DNA of 49,891 bases, from assembly GCA_945873505.1 (NCBI GenBank), contig CAMCDQ010000011.1, forward strand, positions 1-49,891, read 5' to 3'. The stretch comes from Chitinophaga pinensis. GTDB lineage: Bacteria; Bacteroidota; Bacteroidia; Flavobacteriales; Flavobacteriaceae. A program made the position numbers and the translations under genes. The notes below the pieces were generated by a model. It was not told the DNA's origin. It worked only from the letters and a program-made list of their open reading frames with translations, and did not search any database. Of this stretch, positions 25,583 through 33,490 are shown one piece after another (within the stretch, counting starts at the first letter, position 1; every line of letters starts with the position of its first letter).

Positions 25583-27334
25583 TTATTTTCGTTGAACATT
25601 CACTTCGATACCATTAAAAACATCATCGATTGAATCTGTATTTACCAATATAAAATCAGACTCCATTTTTCCACCATGGTTTAGCTGCATATCCGAAACC
25701 TCAACTGTTACCGATTTCCACTGGTTATCGCCCTTCCCTTTTATCGCAAGAGCCGTTTTAATTACTTTTCCTTTGTTGTATTGTAATGCCCAAGTTGAAC
25801 CTGGGTTTTTATCCAACCAAGTAATAGTGAATTTTAAACTTTTCGGTTTTGAAGCGATAAACATCTCATCATCAAACTTAAAATACATGGTGTTTTTTCC
25901 TGTTGCATTTTCAAAAGAACGAGCAAAACGGTCGTATTTAGAAGAGTTTTTGTCAATTTCACCTCTAACCCTGAAAAGTCCTATGGAAGTTTCGTCGGGT
26001 TTAATTTGATACAAGAAACGTTCAAAATTTCCTTCGGCAATATCCCATCCGGCATCGTTATATCCCTTTTGTCTCTCTCTTTGATTTACTTGACCTATAT
26101 CGGCTGCTTCTAAATCATCCATTTTTGCCCCTCTTGAGGCATAGGCATTACAAATATTAGTATAGCGTTCCAGATTTTTCGATTTTGCATTCCCAAATTT
26201 TATCTCTGGGAATTTAATGGTATCAGCGGCATTTAAACCTTCGTGAAAAACAGAAAAGACAGTAGTGGCAGAAGCTGGATAAACTTGTTGTGCATATTTG
26301 TTGTACATTTTAAAAATGTCTCTAATTTCCTGATGCTCCATTGCATATTGGATTGCTCTTTTGGAGCAATTATAAGACGATAATCCTGTATTAATTCCAC
26401 TAAGGGCTGACCAATAAAAAGCCAATTCTGTATTGATGTTAAATATTTCTTTTCTCCAAGATTCATCCATTTCAGAAGCTGAGAAAAGTTTCATCCCTTT
26501 AGGATTAATAAGATAAGGCGTCCATTGTTCTTTGAAAGATTGTTCTCCAGTTAAATGATGTCCTCTATTATAAGCCCCTCCCTTTATACCAAAACCAATT
26601 TTCGGGTCGATTGTATTCATCACCCAATTGTTAGCAACGGGACTTTTTATAGGATCAACATTATTAAATGTTAACACAATTTGACGGTCAGATACATCAT
26701 TAAAATACTTCTTAAATTGCTCGAATGCTTGTATCCGATATTCTTCCCATACCTTTTTTTTGTCAATAGCAAATTTTTCATCTTCAGGTTCTCCTTTGTA
26801 GGGTTCTTCGTCACCAGTAGCGCCTGTTTTTACTTGTACAAAGGCAATACAATCAAATTTTTCTTTTGGCTGACTTCTCAAAAAAAGCGAGAATTGTTTG
26901 ATCAATTCAAAATAATAGTTTTTATGATTTTCATTTAAATAGTAAGGGTAATTGCCAAATTTTTTATCGTGCTTTTCAGGTTTTTTGCTAATTACTTTGA
27001 CCAATGGCACACCATTATCATAGAGCCATAAAGGAGAATTTGGTCCTACATTAATGCTTATTTTTACGATTTTATGGTGTTTCGAGGCTATGTCTAAAAC
27101 CTCTTGAAACATAGAAAAATCAAATTTTCCGGGCCCCATGGATTGAACTTCTGCCCATTCAGCTGAGACTTCTATACCCTTAACAAAGTCGGCCTTTGGA
27201 TCAGAATAATCATCAACTCCTCCTCCACGATCCCAAACACCATAAGAGGTAATGGGTATCGACTGTGCTTGTGATTTTGTAATAAAAAATAGAAAAAAGC
27301 CAAGTAAGGCGGTGTATTTATAAAAAGCTTTCAT
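25583..27334 (-). CDS. Secreted putative glycoside hydrolase (paralogue 4)
   Basis: 583 residues from ATG 27334 (ATG 27340, two codons longer, is an alternative); signal peptide ITKSQAQS. It aligns over its whole length with the 4397-6400 protein but lacks the T9SS tail, so it may stay in the periplasm. Shared motifs: YGVWDRGGGVDDYSD, NVGPNSPLWLYDNGVPLV, VQVKTGATGDE (Glu176, candidate acid/base), FNNVDP, GGAYNRGHHL, LFSASEMDESW (Glu288, candidate nucleophile), ALSGINTGLS and YDRFARSFENATG, with the closing module ILVNTDSIDDVFNGIEV. It heads the minus-strand operon with three sulfatases and the epimerase. The upstream 300 bases hold only a weak relative of the 36-base motif (27413-27432). Activity is inferred; the family is not recognised. 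Confidence 0.78.
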   Translation of the reverse strand: MKAFYKYTALLGFFLFFITKSQAQSIPITSYGVWDRGGGVDDYSDPKADFVKGIEVSAEWAEVQSMGPGKFDFSMFQEVLDIASKHHKIVKISINVGPNSPLWLYDNGVPLVKVISKKPEKHDKKFGNYPYYLNENHKNYYFELIKQFSLFLRSQPKEKFDCIAFVQVKTGATGDEEPYKGEPEDEKFAIDKKKVWEEYRIQAFEQFKKYFNDVSDRQIVLTFNNVDPIKSPVANNWVMNTIDPKIGFGIKGGAYNRGHHLTGEQSFKEQWTPYLINPKGMKLFSASEMDESWRKEIFNINTELAFYWSALSGINTGLSSYNCSKRAIQYAMEHQEIRDIFKMYNKYAQQVYPASATTVFSVFHEGLNAADTIKFPEIKFGNAKSKNLERYTNICNAYASRGAKMDDLEAADIGQVNQRERQKGYNDAGWDIAEGNFERFLYQIKPDETSIGLFRVRGEIDKNSSKYDRFARSFENATGKNTMYFKFDDEMFIASKPKSLKFTITWLDKNPGSTWALQYNKGKVIKTALAIKGKGDNQWKSVTVEVSDMQLNHGGKMESDFILVNTDSIDDVFNGIEVNVQRK

Positions 27335-27578
27335 AATCATTTTTTAAATTTGCTTAGCAATAGTGTTAAAAATCAATATTTTAAAAGTCCTCAGACTTAG
27401 TTGTTTCATCTTAAAAAACATCTGTTTGTAGTTTAAGATTTTTCATTCCTGTTTTTAGAGTACTTCATTTTTGAAAATACAGATACCGCTTGGAGTTAAA
27501 GTTAAGAGAAAAAAACTTAATATTAAAACGTGCCACGAGAACCAAAAATACAAGTCAAAAAACCAGTGTTTTGCTCAT

Positions 27579-27626
27579 TAAAAAAGAACATTCCAATTGT
27601 AAATAAATTAGAATGCTCTCTTTTAT
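27579..27626 (-). terminator. Rho-independent terminator of the T9SS cargo gene
   Basis: On the minus strand AGAGCATTC pairs with GAATGTTCT (one G-U pair) and is followed by TTTTTT. The 321-base gap 27335-27655 otherwise holds the undefined promoter of the hydrolase-sulfatase operon. Confidence 0.7.
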
Positions 27627-27655
27627 AATTCATAGTACTGTTTCCTAAAATAAAA

Positions 27656-29122
27656 TTATTCTTTAATAAATTGTTTTGCAATAACACTTCCGTTTTCTTG
27701 CACCACCTTAACAATATAAACTCCTTTTCCTAAAGCTGCAACATTCACATTCGAAGCGTTGTTGTTAGATGCTACGTTTCTACCTTGCATATCAAATACT
27801 TCAATTTTAGTAATGCTATTAGACGAGCTTATATTCAAAACATCATTGGCAGGATTTGGATATAATGAAATTGTATTTTTAGTATTTCCAAAATCAGCAG
27901 AACCTAAAGTATTATCAAAAACAATTGAATCAATATATACAGAATTAGTTGCAGCATTAATATCCAATGCGCCTCCAAGAATTGCACCGTTAGTTGCAGG
28001 AGTTGCGTCAGCTATAGTTCCTGAAGCATTCACTATTACCCAATTTGTAGTATCCGTATGTGGTACAGCAGGCGAAACACTATTATCACCAGATGTGTTT
28101 TTACAGTAGGTATTTCCTGAAATTATAATGTCACCTATTGCATAAGTCGCTGTTGCCAACCAAGTAGTCTTAACCCCAAAGTTTAATTCTGGAAATTGAT
28201 ACCCGCTATCCCAAGTACTTAAATCAAAATCATAGGTTTTATAATCCGTATCAGAAGGCGTATAAGTTTGAATTGGATTAAAAGCAGTTCCTACACCTGA
28301 TACCTTACCATTTAATTGAAACAATGTATTGGTAGAGGTGTTTTTTAAAGTAATGTGCGCATACTTATTTGTTCCTTCAACATGGGCAACTAATGATGAT
28401 AAAGCTACTTTGGCATTGGTAGAGGCTGCAGTTGTGCAGTTAATTTTTAAAGTTGTTCTTGGAGAATCGGTTGCTTGAACAGCCGTTGCTCTTGTAAGAG
28501 TAGTGAAACCTTCGGCAGCGGTATCAAAATTAAAAACGTTAACTTCTGGTGTTGCAAGGTAAGCCAAAGGCTTAATATAATCAATTAGGATGTACTCTCC
28601 TGATACTGGTGTATAAGCACCACCAGCTGATGTGCCAGTATACTTTTTACACAATATATCAATACCAACAGCAGTAGTGGTGTTGGTATTAGGATCAACA
28701 GTATTTGTCCATGCACTTACATCAATAATGTAGGTTTTGTATGCCGAATCAGCGGTGGTAATTTGAACACTTCCGTAATTAGAACCAAGTAATGCCGGAC
28801 ATAATCTTAAATAGCTAATAGCACTTAAGTTTTTCAATCGTATTTCAATAAAGTTGATATTTGTATCCGCATCAATACCGGCATCTGCCTTTCTAATTAT
28901 AGGATTATTACCTGCAAGCAACAAAGGATCATTGTTTACAAGTGCAACAAATACAACCTTTAAATCCCCTCCTATCTGTGTTACTGTGTGTGGTGCTGAA
29001 GCTCCGCCAGAAGAATTACACGTAAATCCCTCTGTATTAGAGGCAGTATTAAACTCCCACGGACCTTGTGCAAAAATCAATAAAGGAAGGAGTAATAATA
29101 GATAAGTAATTTTTGTTTTCAT
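27656..29122 (-). CDS. T9SS cargo protein with two repeated beta-rich modules, function unknown
   Basis: 488 residues: signal peptide (LLIFAQ), a first module of about 180 residues beginning PWEFNTASNTEGF, a second beginning VFNFDTAAEGFTTLTRA, then a T9SS type A sorting domain (ISLYPNPANDVLNISSS ... ALGKGVYIVKVVQENG ... KQFIKE). Both modules share the FNxxTxxEGF start, a segment on sequence deposition such as IEIRLKNLSAISYLRL or AHITLKNTSTNTLFQL, and YKTYxxDxSxW (YKTYIIDVSAW, YKTYDFDLSTW). This looks like a duplicated jelly-roll of the carbohydrate-binding type, but I cannot name a family. It is transcribed alone, with motif C and a -7 box upstream and a terminator downstream. Co-regulation with susCD suggests a surface or released glycan-binding protein. 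No catalytic motif is seen. Confidence 0.75.
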   Translation of the reverse strand: MKTKITYLLLLLPLLIFAQGPWEFNTASNTEGFTCNSSGGASAPHTVTQIGGDLKVVFVALVNNDPLLLAGNNPIIRKADAGIDADTNINFIEIRLKNLSAISYLRLCPALLGSNYGSVQITTADSAYKTYIIDVSAWTNTVDPNTNTTTAVGIDILCKKYTGTSAGGAYTPVSGEYILIDYIKPLAYLATPEVNVFNFDTAAEGFTTLTRATAVQATDSPRTTLKINCTTAASTNAKVALSSLVAHVEGTNKYAHITLKNTSTNTLFQLNGKVSGVGTAFNPIQTYTPSDTDYKTYDFDLSTWDSGYQFPELNFGVKTTWLATATYAIGDIIISGNTYCKNTSGDNSVSPAVPHTDTTNWVIVNASGTIADATPATNGAILGGALDINAATNSVYIDSIVFDNTLGSADFGNTKNTISLYPNPANDVLNISSSNSITKIEVFDMQGRNVASNNNASNVNVAALGKGVYIVKVVQENGSVIAKQFIKE

Positions 29123-29149
29123 ACTATTTTTTTTAAATTATGTTTTTTG

Positions 29150-29157
29150 TAAAATTA
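29150..29157 (-). promoter_or_regulatory. -7-like promoter box TAATTTTA
   Basis: Read on the minus strand, TAATTTTA departs from TAnnTTTG only at the last base. It lies 25 bases after the TTTTTCG of motif C, the same spacing as at the other two motif copies. The predicted leader is only about 20 bases. Confidence 0.45.
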
Positions 29158-29177
29158 AATGAAAACTCAAGATTAGT

Positions 29178-29213
29178 CTTGGCGAAAAAGTGTCATTCAT
29201 AATGCTAATTTGG
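29178..29213 (-). promoter_or_regulatory. 36-base operator-like motif, copy C
   Basis: Minus-strand reading: CCAAAT, ATTATGAA, four bases, ACTTTTTC. It aligns without gaps with copy B before susC at 26 of 36 positions. It lies 55 bases before the ATG at 29122. This is the third copy in the window and the only one serving the minus strand. The rest of the 298-base gap 29123-29420 shows no gene. Confidence 0.55.
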
Positions 29214-29420
29214 CTCAATTGTAATTTAAATCAAGAAGCTGCTATTTATAAGATGAGTCTAATTTATTCTTATTGATTAGTCCAATAGTTATGGTGTACT
29301 GCAGCAGCATATTTCATTTTGCCGGATTTTTATTGAACTAATTTGAAATAACAAGCGGTATAACAACCGTTTTTTATCGTAATATACTTTCAAATACAAC
29401 GTCAATGATTTAATACATTT

Positions 29421-30590
29421 TTAAAACAATCCTTTTAATGCAGTATTTTTTATCCCAATTTTAGTAGCGTCAAAATTTAATTTGTTTTGCAAAAGTGAGG
29501 TATATACGCTTCTAAAATCAATTTCATGCTTCAAATCACCTTTGTCCAAATCGGATAAGTTTGGATTTTTACCTATTATTTTACCTTGATTATTTCCCCC
29601 GATTATAAACATTGGAGCGGCAGTTCCGTGGTCTGTTCCTCTTCCATTATCTTTTACGCGACGTCCAAATTCAGAGAAAACTATTATGGTAACATTTTGT
29701 AATTGTTGACTGTTTTTCAAGTCTTGGTAAAAGCTGTAAACGGCATCATTCAAATCAGATAATTTATTTTTGTGTATTGCGAGTTGGTTATCATGCGTAT
29801 CAAATCCACTAAGTGAGGTGTAATACACTTTTGAGTTTAAATTGCCTTTAATCAATTTTGAAATCCATTCCAGATTTTTGGCCAACTCCGTTTTTGGATA
29901 AATAACATCTAAAGCAGATGATTTTGCTAATGCATTTTGAATATCAACCGAACTTTCTATCACCGAATTGGCTATTTTTCTTACGAAATCCAATTGTGGG
30001 TTATCCGATAATTTGATGTCGCTTTCTTGCTTCGTTTTAACATTAAATCGTGAAGGATCTTTCACAGTTATGGAATGTGGTTCCATTCCTTTTAGGGCAA
30101 GATTGTCAATTTTGTCTAGATTTATTCCAGCAGTTGCTTGGTGTTCTTTGCATTGCAAATCGAGATAACGTCCTAACCAGCCATCATTTAAATATTCTTG
30201 ATTTGTAGGTGCGGTTTGCCAAATTTCCTGACTTCGAAAATGAGAGCGAACAGGTTCAGGGTATCCAACATTTTGTAGAATTGCTAAATCACCATTTTGC
30301 TGCATGGTTGCAAACCCTTTTAAAGCGGGATGAAATGCCATTCCATTAGAAGAAGAAATTACATCTTCTTTTGAAAGTGCTATTTTTGGACGCAAGTCAT
30401 AATAGAGCGCATCTTCAAAAGGTATAAATGTATTTAAACCGTCATTACCGCCGTTTAATTGAACAAAAACCAAACATTGTTCGCCTATAACTAAACTCTT
30501 TTGAGATCCAAAAGCATGTAAAAAATCAGGCAATAATAGCGTTCCGCCAGTAAAAGTCCCTGTAAGTGATAAAAATTGTCTTCTGTTCAT
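29421..30590 (-). CDS. DUF1501 family protein, Tat-type signal
   Basis: 389 residues. The start MNRRQFLSLTGTFTGGTLLL is a twin-arginine-type signal, suggesting folded export. Family motifs include VFVQLNGGNDGLNTFIPFED, FHPALKGFATMQQ, VRSHFRSQEIWQ, GFDTHDNQ, IIVFSEFGRRVKDNGRGTDHG and a GG-N-Q-K segment. The family belongs to the alkaline-phosphatase/sulfatase-like superfamily, and its GGNDG, FDTHDNQ and TDHG motifs fit a metal site. Its biochemical role is not established. It is the second gene of a pair with the DUF1800 gene, 21 bases upstream. The two are typically found together, often beside sulfatases and glycan degradation genes. Confidence 0.9.
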   Translation of the reverse strand: MNRRQFLSLTGTFTGGTLLLPDFLHAFGSQKSLVIGEQCLVFVQLNGGNDGLNTFIPFEDALYYDLRPKIALSKEDVISSSNGMAFHPALKGFATMQQNGDLAILQNVGYPEPVRSHFRSQEIWQTAPTNQEYLNDGWLGRYLDLQCKEHQATAGINLDKIDNLALKGMEPHSITVKDPSRFNVKTKQESDIKLSDNPQLDFVRKIANSVIESSVDIQNALAKSSALDVIYPKTELAKNLEWISKLIKGNLNSKVYYTSLSGFDTHDNQLAIHKNKLSDLNDAVYSFYQDLKNSQQLQNVTIIVFSEFGRRVKDNGRGTDHGTAAPMFIIGGNNQGKIIGKNPNLSDLDKGDLKHEIDFRSVYTSLLQNKLNFDATKIGIKNTALKGLF

Positions 30591-30611
30591 AATAAAAGAA
30601 TTTGACTTTAA

Positions 30612-32006
30612 TTATATAAGTTGAAATTCAGGTAATTTTGATATAAAATTAAACAGCCGAAGCACCGCATTTTCTGAGCCTTCTGTAGTACTATCAAAAT
30701 CGTATTCTACTATTTTTTCGAAATCTTTTTGGTTATTTTCACTGATTTGAAATAATAAACGATTTCCAAGTTCAGCAATAATTTGTTTATTATCCTGATT
30801 CTTTTTCCAATTTAATTTAACCGAAAATAATTGTTTTTGATCGGCATTTTGCATCATTTTGTCCTCGTTTTCTGGTCTTCTCTGTCCTAAAGGTTTACCA
30901 TTACAAAGTGCATCGGCAATAGTATTTCGTTGTAAAAAAATTTGAGATGTCAACCAAGAATTTCCGCAATCCCAACCCTTAACGTTGGGTTGGTTGAATA
31001 AATCCATTCCTTGGTCTCTGATGAAAAAAGCAATTGCTTTTCCATTTTTAGTGGGTATATTGAGTTCGTCAATTAACTGTAAAAGGTATTCCAACGGATT
31101 TTTTATTTTCGAACCCGCATTGTTTTTCGTAAATTCTTCTGTGAAAATTTTAGTCAAAAGCGGTTTGATTTCAAAATCGACTTTCTTGAAATAGGTACCA
31201 TAGTAGCGAACCAATTCGTCAGTCGGGTTATCATAAATAAACCATTTTAAGATTTTTCGGGTAATTAGATAGGGAATTTTTGGGTGTTGAAAAATAGCGT
31301 CAATCATTTGGTCGACTTTTAAATTCCCAGTTTCTCCTAAATATGAAAAGGAATCATCATCTTCAAAAATCTTCCGATACATGGCACTTTCTTTACCAAT
31401 TCCCAGTCCTGCTAAGCCTTTTGCACCATTTTTAATATCATCTTCCGAGTAATTTCCTATTCCAAGTGTGAAAAGTTCTAGTAATTCCCGACTTAAATTC
31501 TCATTGAGATTGCCTTTTCTGTTGTCGGTATTGTCAAGATAAGACACCATCGCATTGGTCTGGATAATTTTCTTGGTCAACGTTTTAAAATTTCCAAAGG
31601 CGTTTTCCCTTAGAATCTGATTGTGCTGAAAAATCCAATAATTCACTTTTACTTTTTGATACGTGGAAACAAAATGGTTGTGCCAAAAGCAAGTCATTTT
31701 TTCACGAAGGGGAAATTCTTCTTCAATCATTTTAGCAATCCACCACGCTCTTAATTCTAAGTTCGTTTGCTGTTCTTTTTTGATTACTTCTTTGACTTCC
31801 TCAGGTTTCGAGGATTTTATTTTTCTGCGAAGGAGCTGATATTCTTTAAATGATTTAGGGCTGTCTTGAATAAATTTAGGTATTTCTGCAGAAACAGTAG
31901 TGTCAAATGATTGCTCCAAGAAACTTTTTAAACCTGTTTTGTCAATCACTTTTGCTTGCTTAGCAGAATATCCTAGTCGTAAAGACCAAAGTGTGTGTTT
32001 ATCCAT
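30612..32006 (-). CDS. DUF1800 family protein
   Basis: 464 residues from ATG 32006, where the family's usual beginning (HTLWSLRLGYSAKQ) starts; the frame is open 10 codons further. Mostly helical. Visible motifs: LRAWWIAKMIEEEFPLREKM, CFWHNHFVSTYQKV, NENLSRELLELFTLGIGNYS, DQMIDAIFQHPKIPYLITRK, VKGWDCGNSWLTSQ. There is no classical signal peptide. DUF1800 proteins pair with DUF1501 proteins, and the function of the pair is unknown. It precedes the DUF1501 gene by 21 bases, so the two form an operon at the edge of the PUL. Confidence 0.9.
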   Translation of the reverse strand: MDKHTLWSLRLGYSAKQAKVIDKTGLKSFLEQSFDTTVSAEIPKFIQDSPKSFKEYQLLRRKIKSSKPEEVKEVIKKEQQTNLELRAWWIAKMIEEEFPLREKMTCFWHNHFVSTYQKVKVNYWIFQHNQILRENAFGNFKTLTKKIIQTNAMVSYLDNTDNRKGNLNENLSRELLELFTLGIGNYSEDDIKNGAKGLAGLGIGKESAMYRKIFEDDDSFSYLGETGNLKVDQMIDAIFQHPKIPYLITRKILKWFIYDNPTDELVRYYGTYFKKVDFEIKPLLTKIFTEEFTKNNAGSKIKNPLEYLLQLIDELNIPTKNGKAIAFFIRDQGMDLFNQPNVKGWDCGNSWLTSQIFLQRNTIADALCNGKPLGQRRPENEDKMMQNADQKQLFSVKLNWKKNQDNKQIIAELGNRLLFQISENNQKDFEKIVEYDFDSTTEGSENAVLRLFNFISKLPEFQLI

Positions 32007-32134
32007 AATCAATTTTGATATATTTTTTAGACTCAATTTTAATTGAATAGTTTAATATAAAATAATTTATACTACCGCTACAAATTAAAACCACATGATT
32101 AATTGAAAATTATTAATTTAGTTAAGTGAAAATT

Positions 32135-32305
32135 ATGAAAAAAAGTAGAAGAAAATTTGATTCAGCATTTAAACCCAAAGTTGCTATTGAAGTATTAAAA
32201 GAGTGAGGGACATTATTAGAACTCACTGTTTGGTATGATTTGAATCCTAATCAGATATCGCAATGGGAACCATAATTTCTGGATAACTCGTCTGCTTTAT
32301 TTGAA
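32135..32305 (+). pseudogene. Relic of an IS3-family transposase OrfA
   Basis: From ATG 32135 the frame reads KKSRRKFDSAFKPKVAIEVL, stops at TGA 32204-32206, continues in frame with WYDLNPNQISQWEP, stops at TAA 32273-32275, and continues FLDNSSALFE. This is the helix-turn-helix N-terminal half of an IS3-type OrfA (consensus-like RRKFs..FK..VaiEalk ... hpnQi..Wk). Two in-frame stops, no remaining OrfA C-terminus, no orfB and no visible terminal inverted repeats show it is dead. It lies between the DUF1800 gene and a housekeeping block, at the edge of the PUL. Confidence 0.85.
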
Positions 32306-32340
32306 CAAAAAAGCCTTCAACAAAATGTCAAAGGCTTTAA
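32306..32340 (-). terminator. Rho-independent terminator of the alpha/beta hydrolase gene
   Basis: On the minus strand AAAGCCTT is followed by a loop and then AAGGCTTTTTTG, starting about 20 bases after the stop at 32358. It directly abuts the transposase relic. Confidence 0.85.
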
Positions 32341-32357
32341 ATTTTTGTAATAACGGG

Positions 32358-33407
32358 CTATAAAATGGCTTTCTTTTTGCCGTTGTTTACTTCTTTTACA
32401 AACTTAATAAGTCCATTAAAATAAGCATCTTGGTCGTCATACATTGCCATGTGGCTGCCGTTGGGACAAAACAAATAGCTTCCATTTGGGAATTGTGATG
32501 ACATCCATTGCATGTGTGCGGGATCCATTGTATCGTTTTTAGCACCGATTACAAGTGTTGGAGTTTTGATGTTTTTTAAGTCCATCGAGCGATCCCATTT
32601 TTCTAATTTTCCTGAAACGCCAAATTCACTTGGCCCTTGCATGGTAACATACAAGGATTGGTTCATTTTTGCAAAAGAACGGTTTACGGGTTCTGGCCAT
32701 TGGTTTAATGGGATTCTACAGATGTGTTCGACGTAAAAATTAGGCATTAGTAATTCCATATACCGTGGATTTGCAAAATCTTTATTGGCTTCTATATCTC
32801 GAATTTCTTTTAAAATTTCTGGTTTCATTTGTTTTGAAAGTACGTCTTCGGCATATTTTCCATATAATGGAGCACTAGACATCATATTGGAAATGATCAA
32901 TCCTTTCAAATTATCTTGATATTTCACCGCATAATCCATGGCGAGAATTCCGCCCCAAGAATGTCCTAACAAATAAAAATTATCTTTGTTAAGTCCTAAT
33001 TCTACTCGGACTTGCTCGACTTCTTCGACGTAGCGAGGCAAATCCCACATAGTGGTGTCTTTTGGATTGTCTGAATTTCCGCAACCCAATTGATCGTAAT
33101 AAATAAATTCTACGCCATCTTTTGGCAAGAAACTTTCAAAGCACTCAAAATATTCGTGTGTTGCTCCAGGACCTCCGTTTAACAATAGAATTTTCATCTT
33201 TGTGTTGTTTCCAACTTTCTTTGTCCAGACATTGAATTTGCCTTTTGGAGTGGTAATTGTAATCATTTTTATGCCTCCATTTTGGATGCCCTTCTCCGTA
33301 TTTGTGAAATATTCAGAGGGATTTTCGGTAGTTGCTTTTTGATTGCAAGAAACAAATACGCTTGCAATAGCAAGTACAAAACCGATTTTTTTGAATGTGT
33401 TTTTCAT
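32358..33407 (-). CDS. Alpha/beta hydrolase lipoprotein, proline iminopeptidase-like
   Basis: 349 residues from ATG 33407, which starts a lipoprotein signal (ASVFVSCNQ). Hydrolase motifs: oxyanion-hole region LLNGGPGATHEYFE, YYDQLGCGNSDNP, nucleophile elbow GHSWGG (Ser), late Asp in GAKNDTMDP, and His in PNGSHMAMYDD. These are the marks of peptidase family S33 proline iminopeptidases and tricorn-interacting-factor-like enzymes, which release N-terminal proline or similar residues from peptides. Anchored to a membrane outside the cytoplasm. It is transcribed alone, starting 84 bases from the hisS stop and closed by a strong terminator. No link to the PUL is evident. Confidence 0.88.
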   Translation of the reverse strand: MKNTFKKIGFVLAIASVFVSCNQKATTENPSEYFTNTEKGIQNGGIKMITITTPKGKFNVWTKKVGNNTKMKILLLNGGPGATHEYFECFESFLPKDGVEFIYYDQLGCGNSDNPKDTTMWDLPRYVEEVEQVRVELGLNKDNFYLLGHSWGGILAMDYAVKYQDNLKGLIISNMMSSAPLYGKYAEDVLSKQMKPEILKEIRDIEANKDFANPRYMELLMPNFYVEHICRIPLNQWPEPVNRSFAKMNQSLYVTMQGPSEFGVSGKLEKWDRSMDLKNIKTPTLVIGAKNDTMDPAHMQWMSSQFPNGSYLFCPNGSHMAMYDDQDAYFNGLIKFVKEVNNGKKKAIL

Positions 33408-33490
33408 AATTTTAAACTGTTTGAATGATAAAAGTAGGAAATTAAAATTCATTATCTACATATAGACAATAATTAACTTCTATTTGCTAT

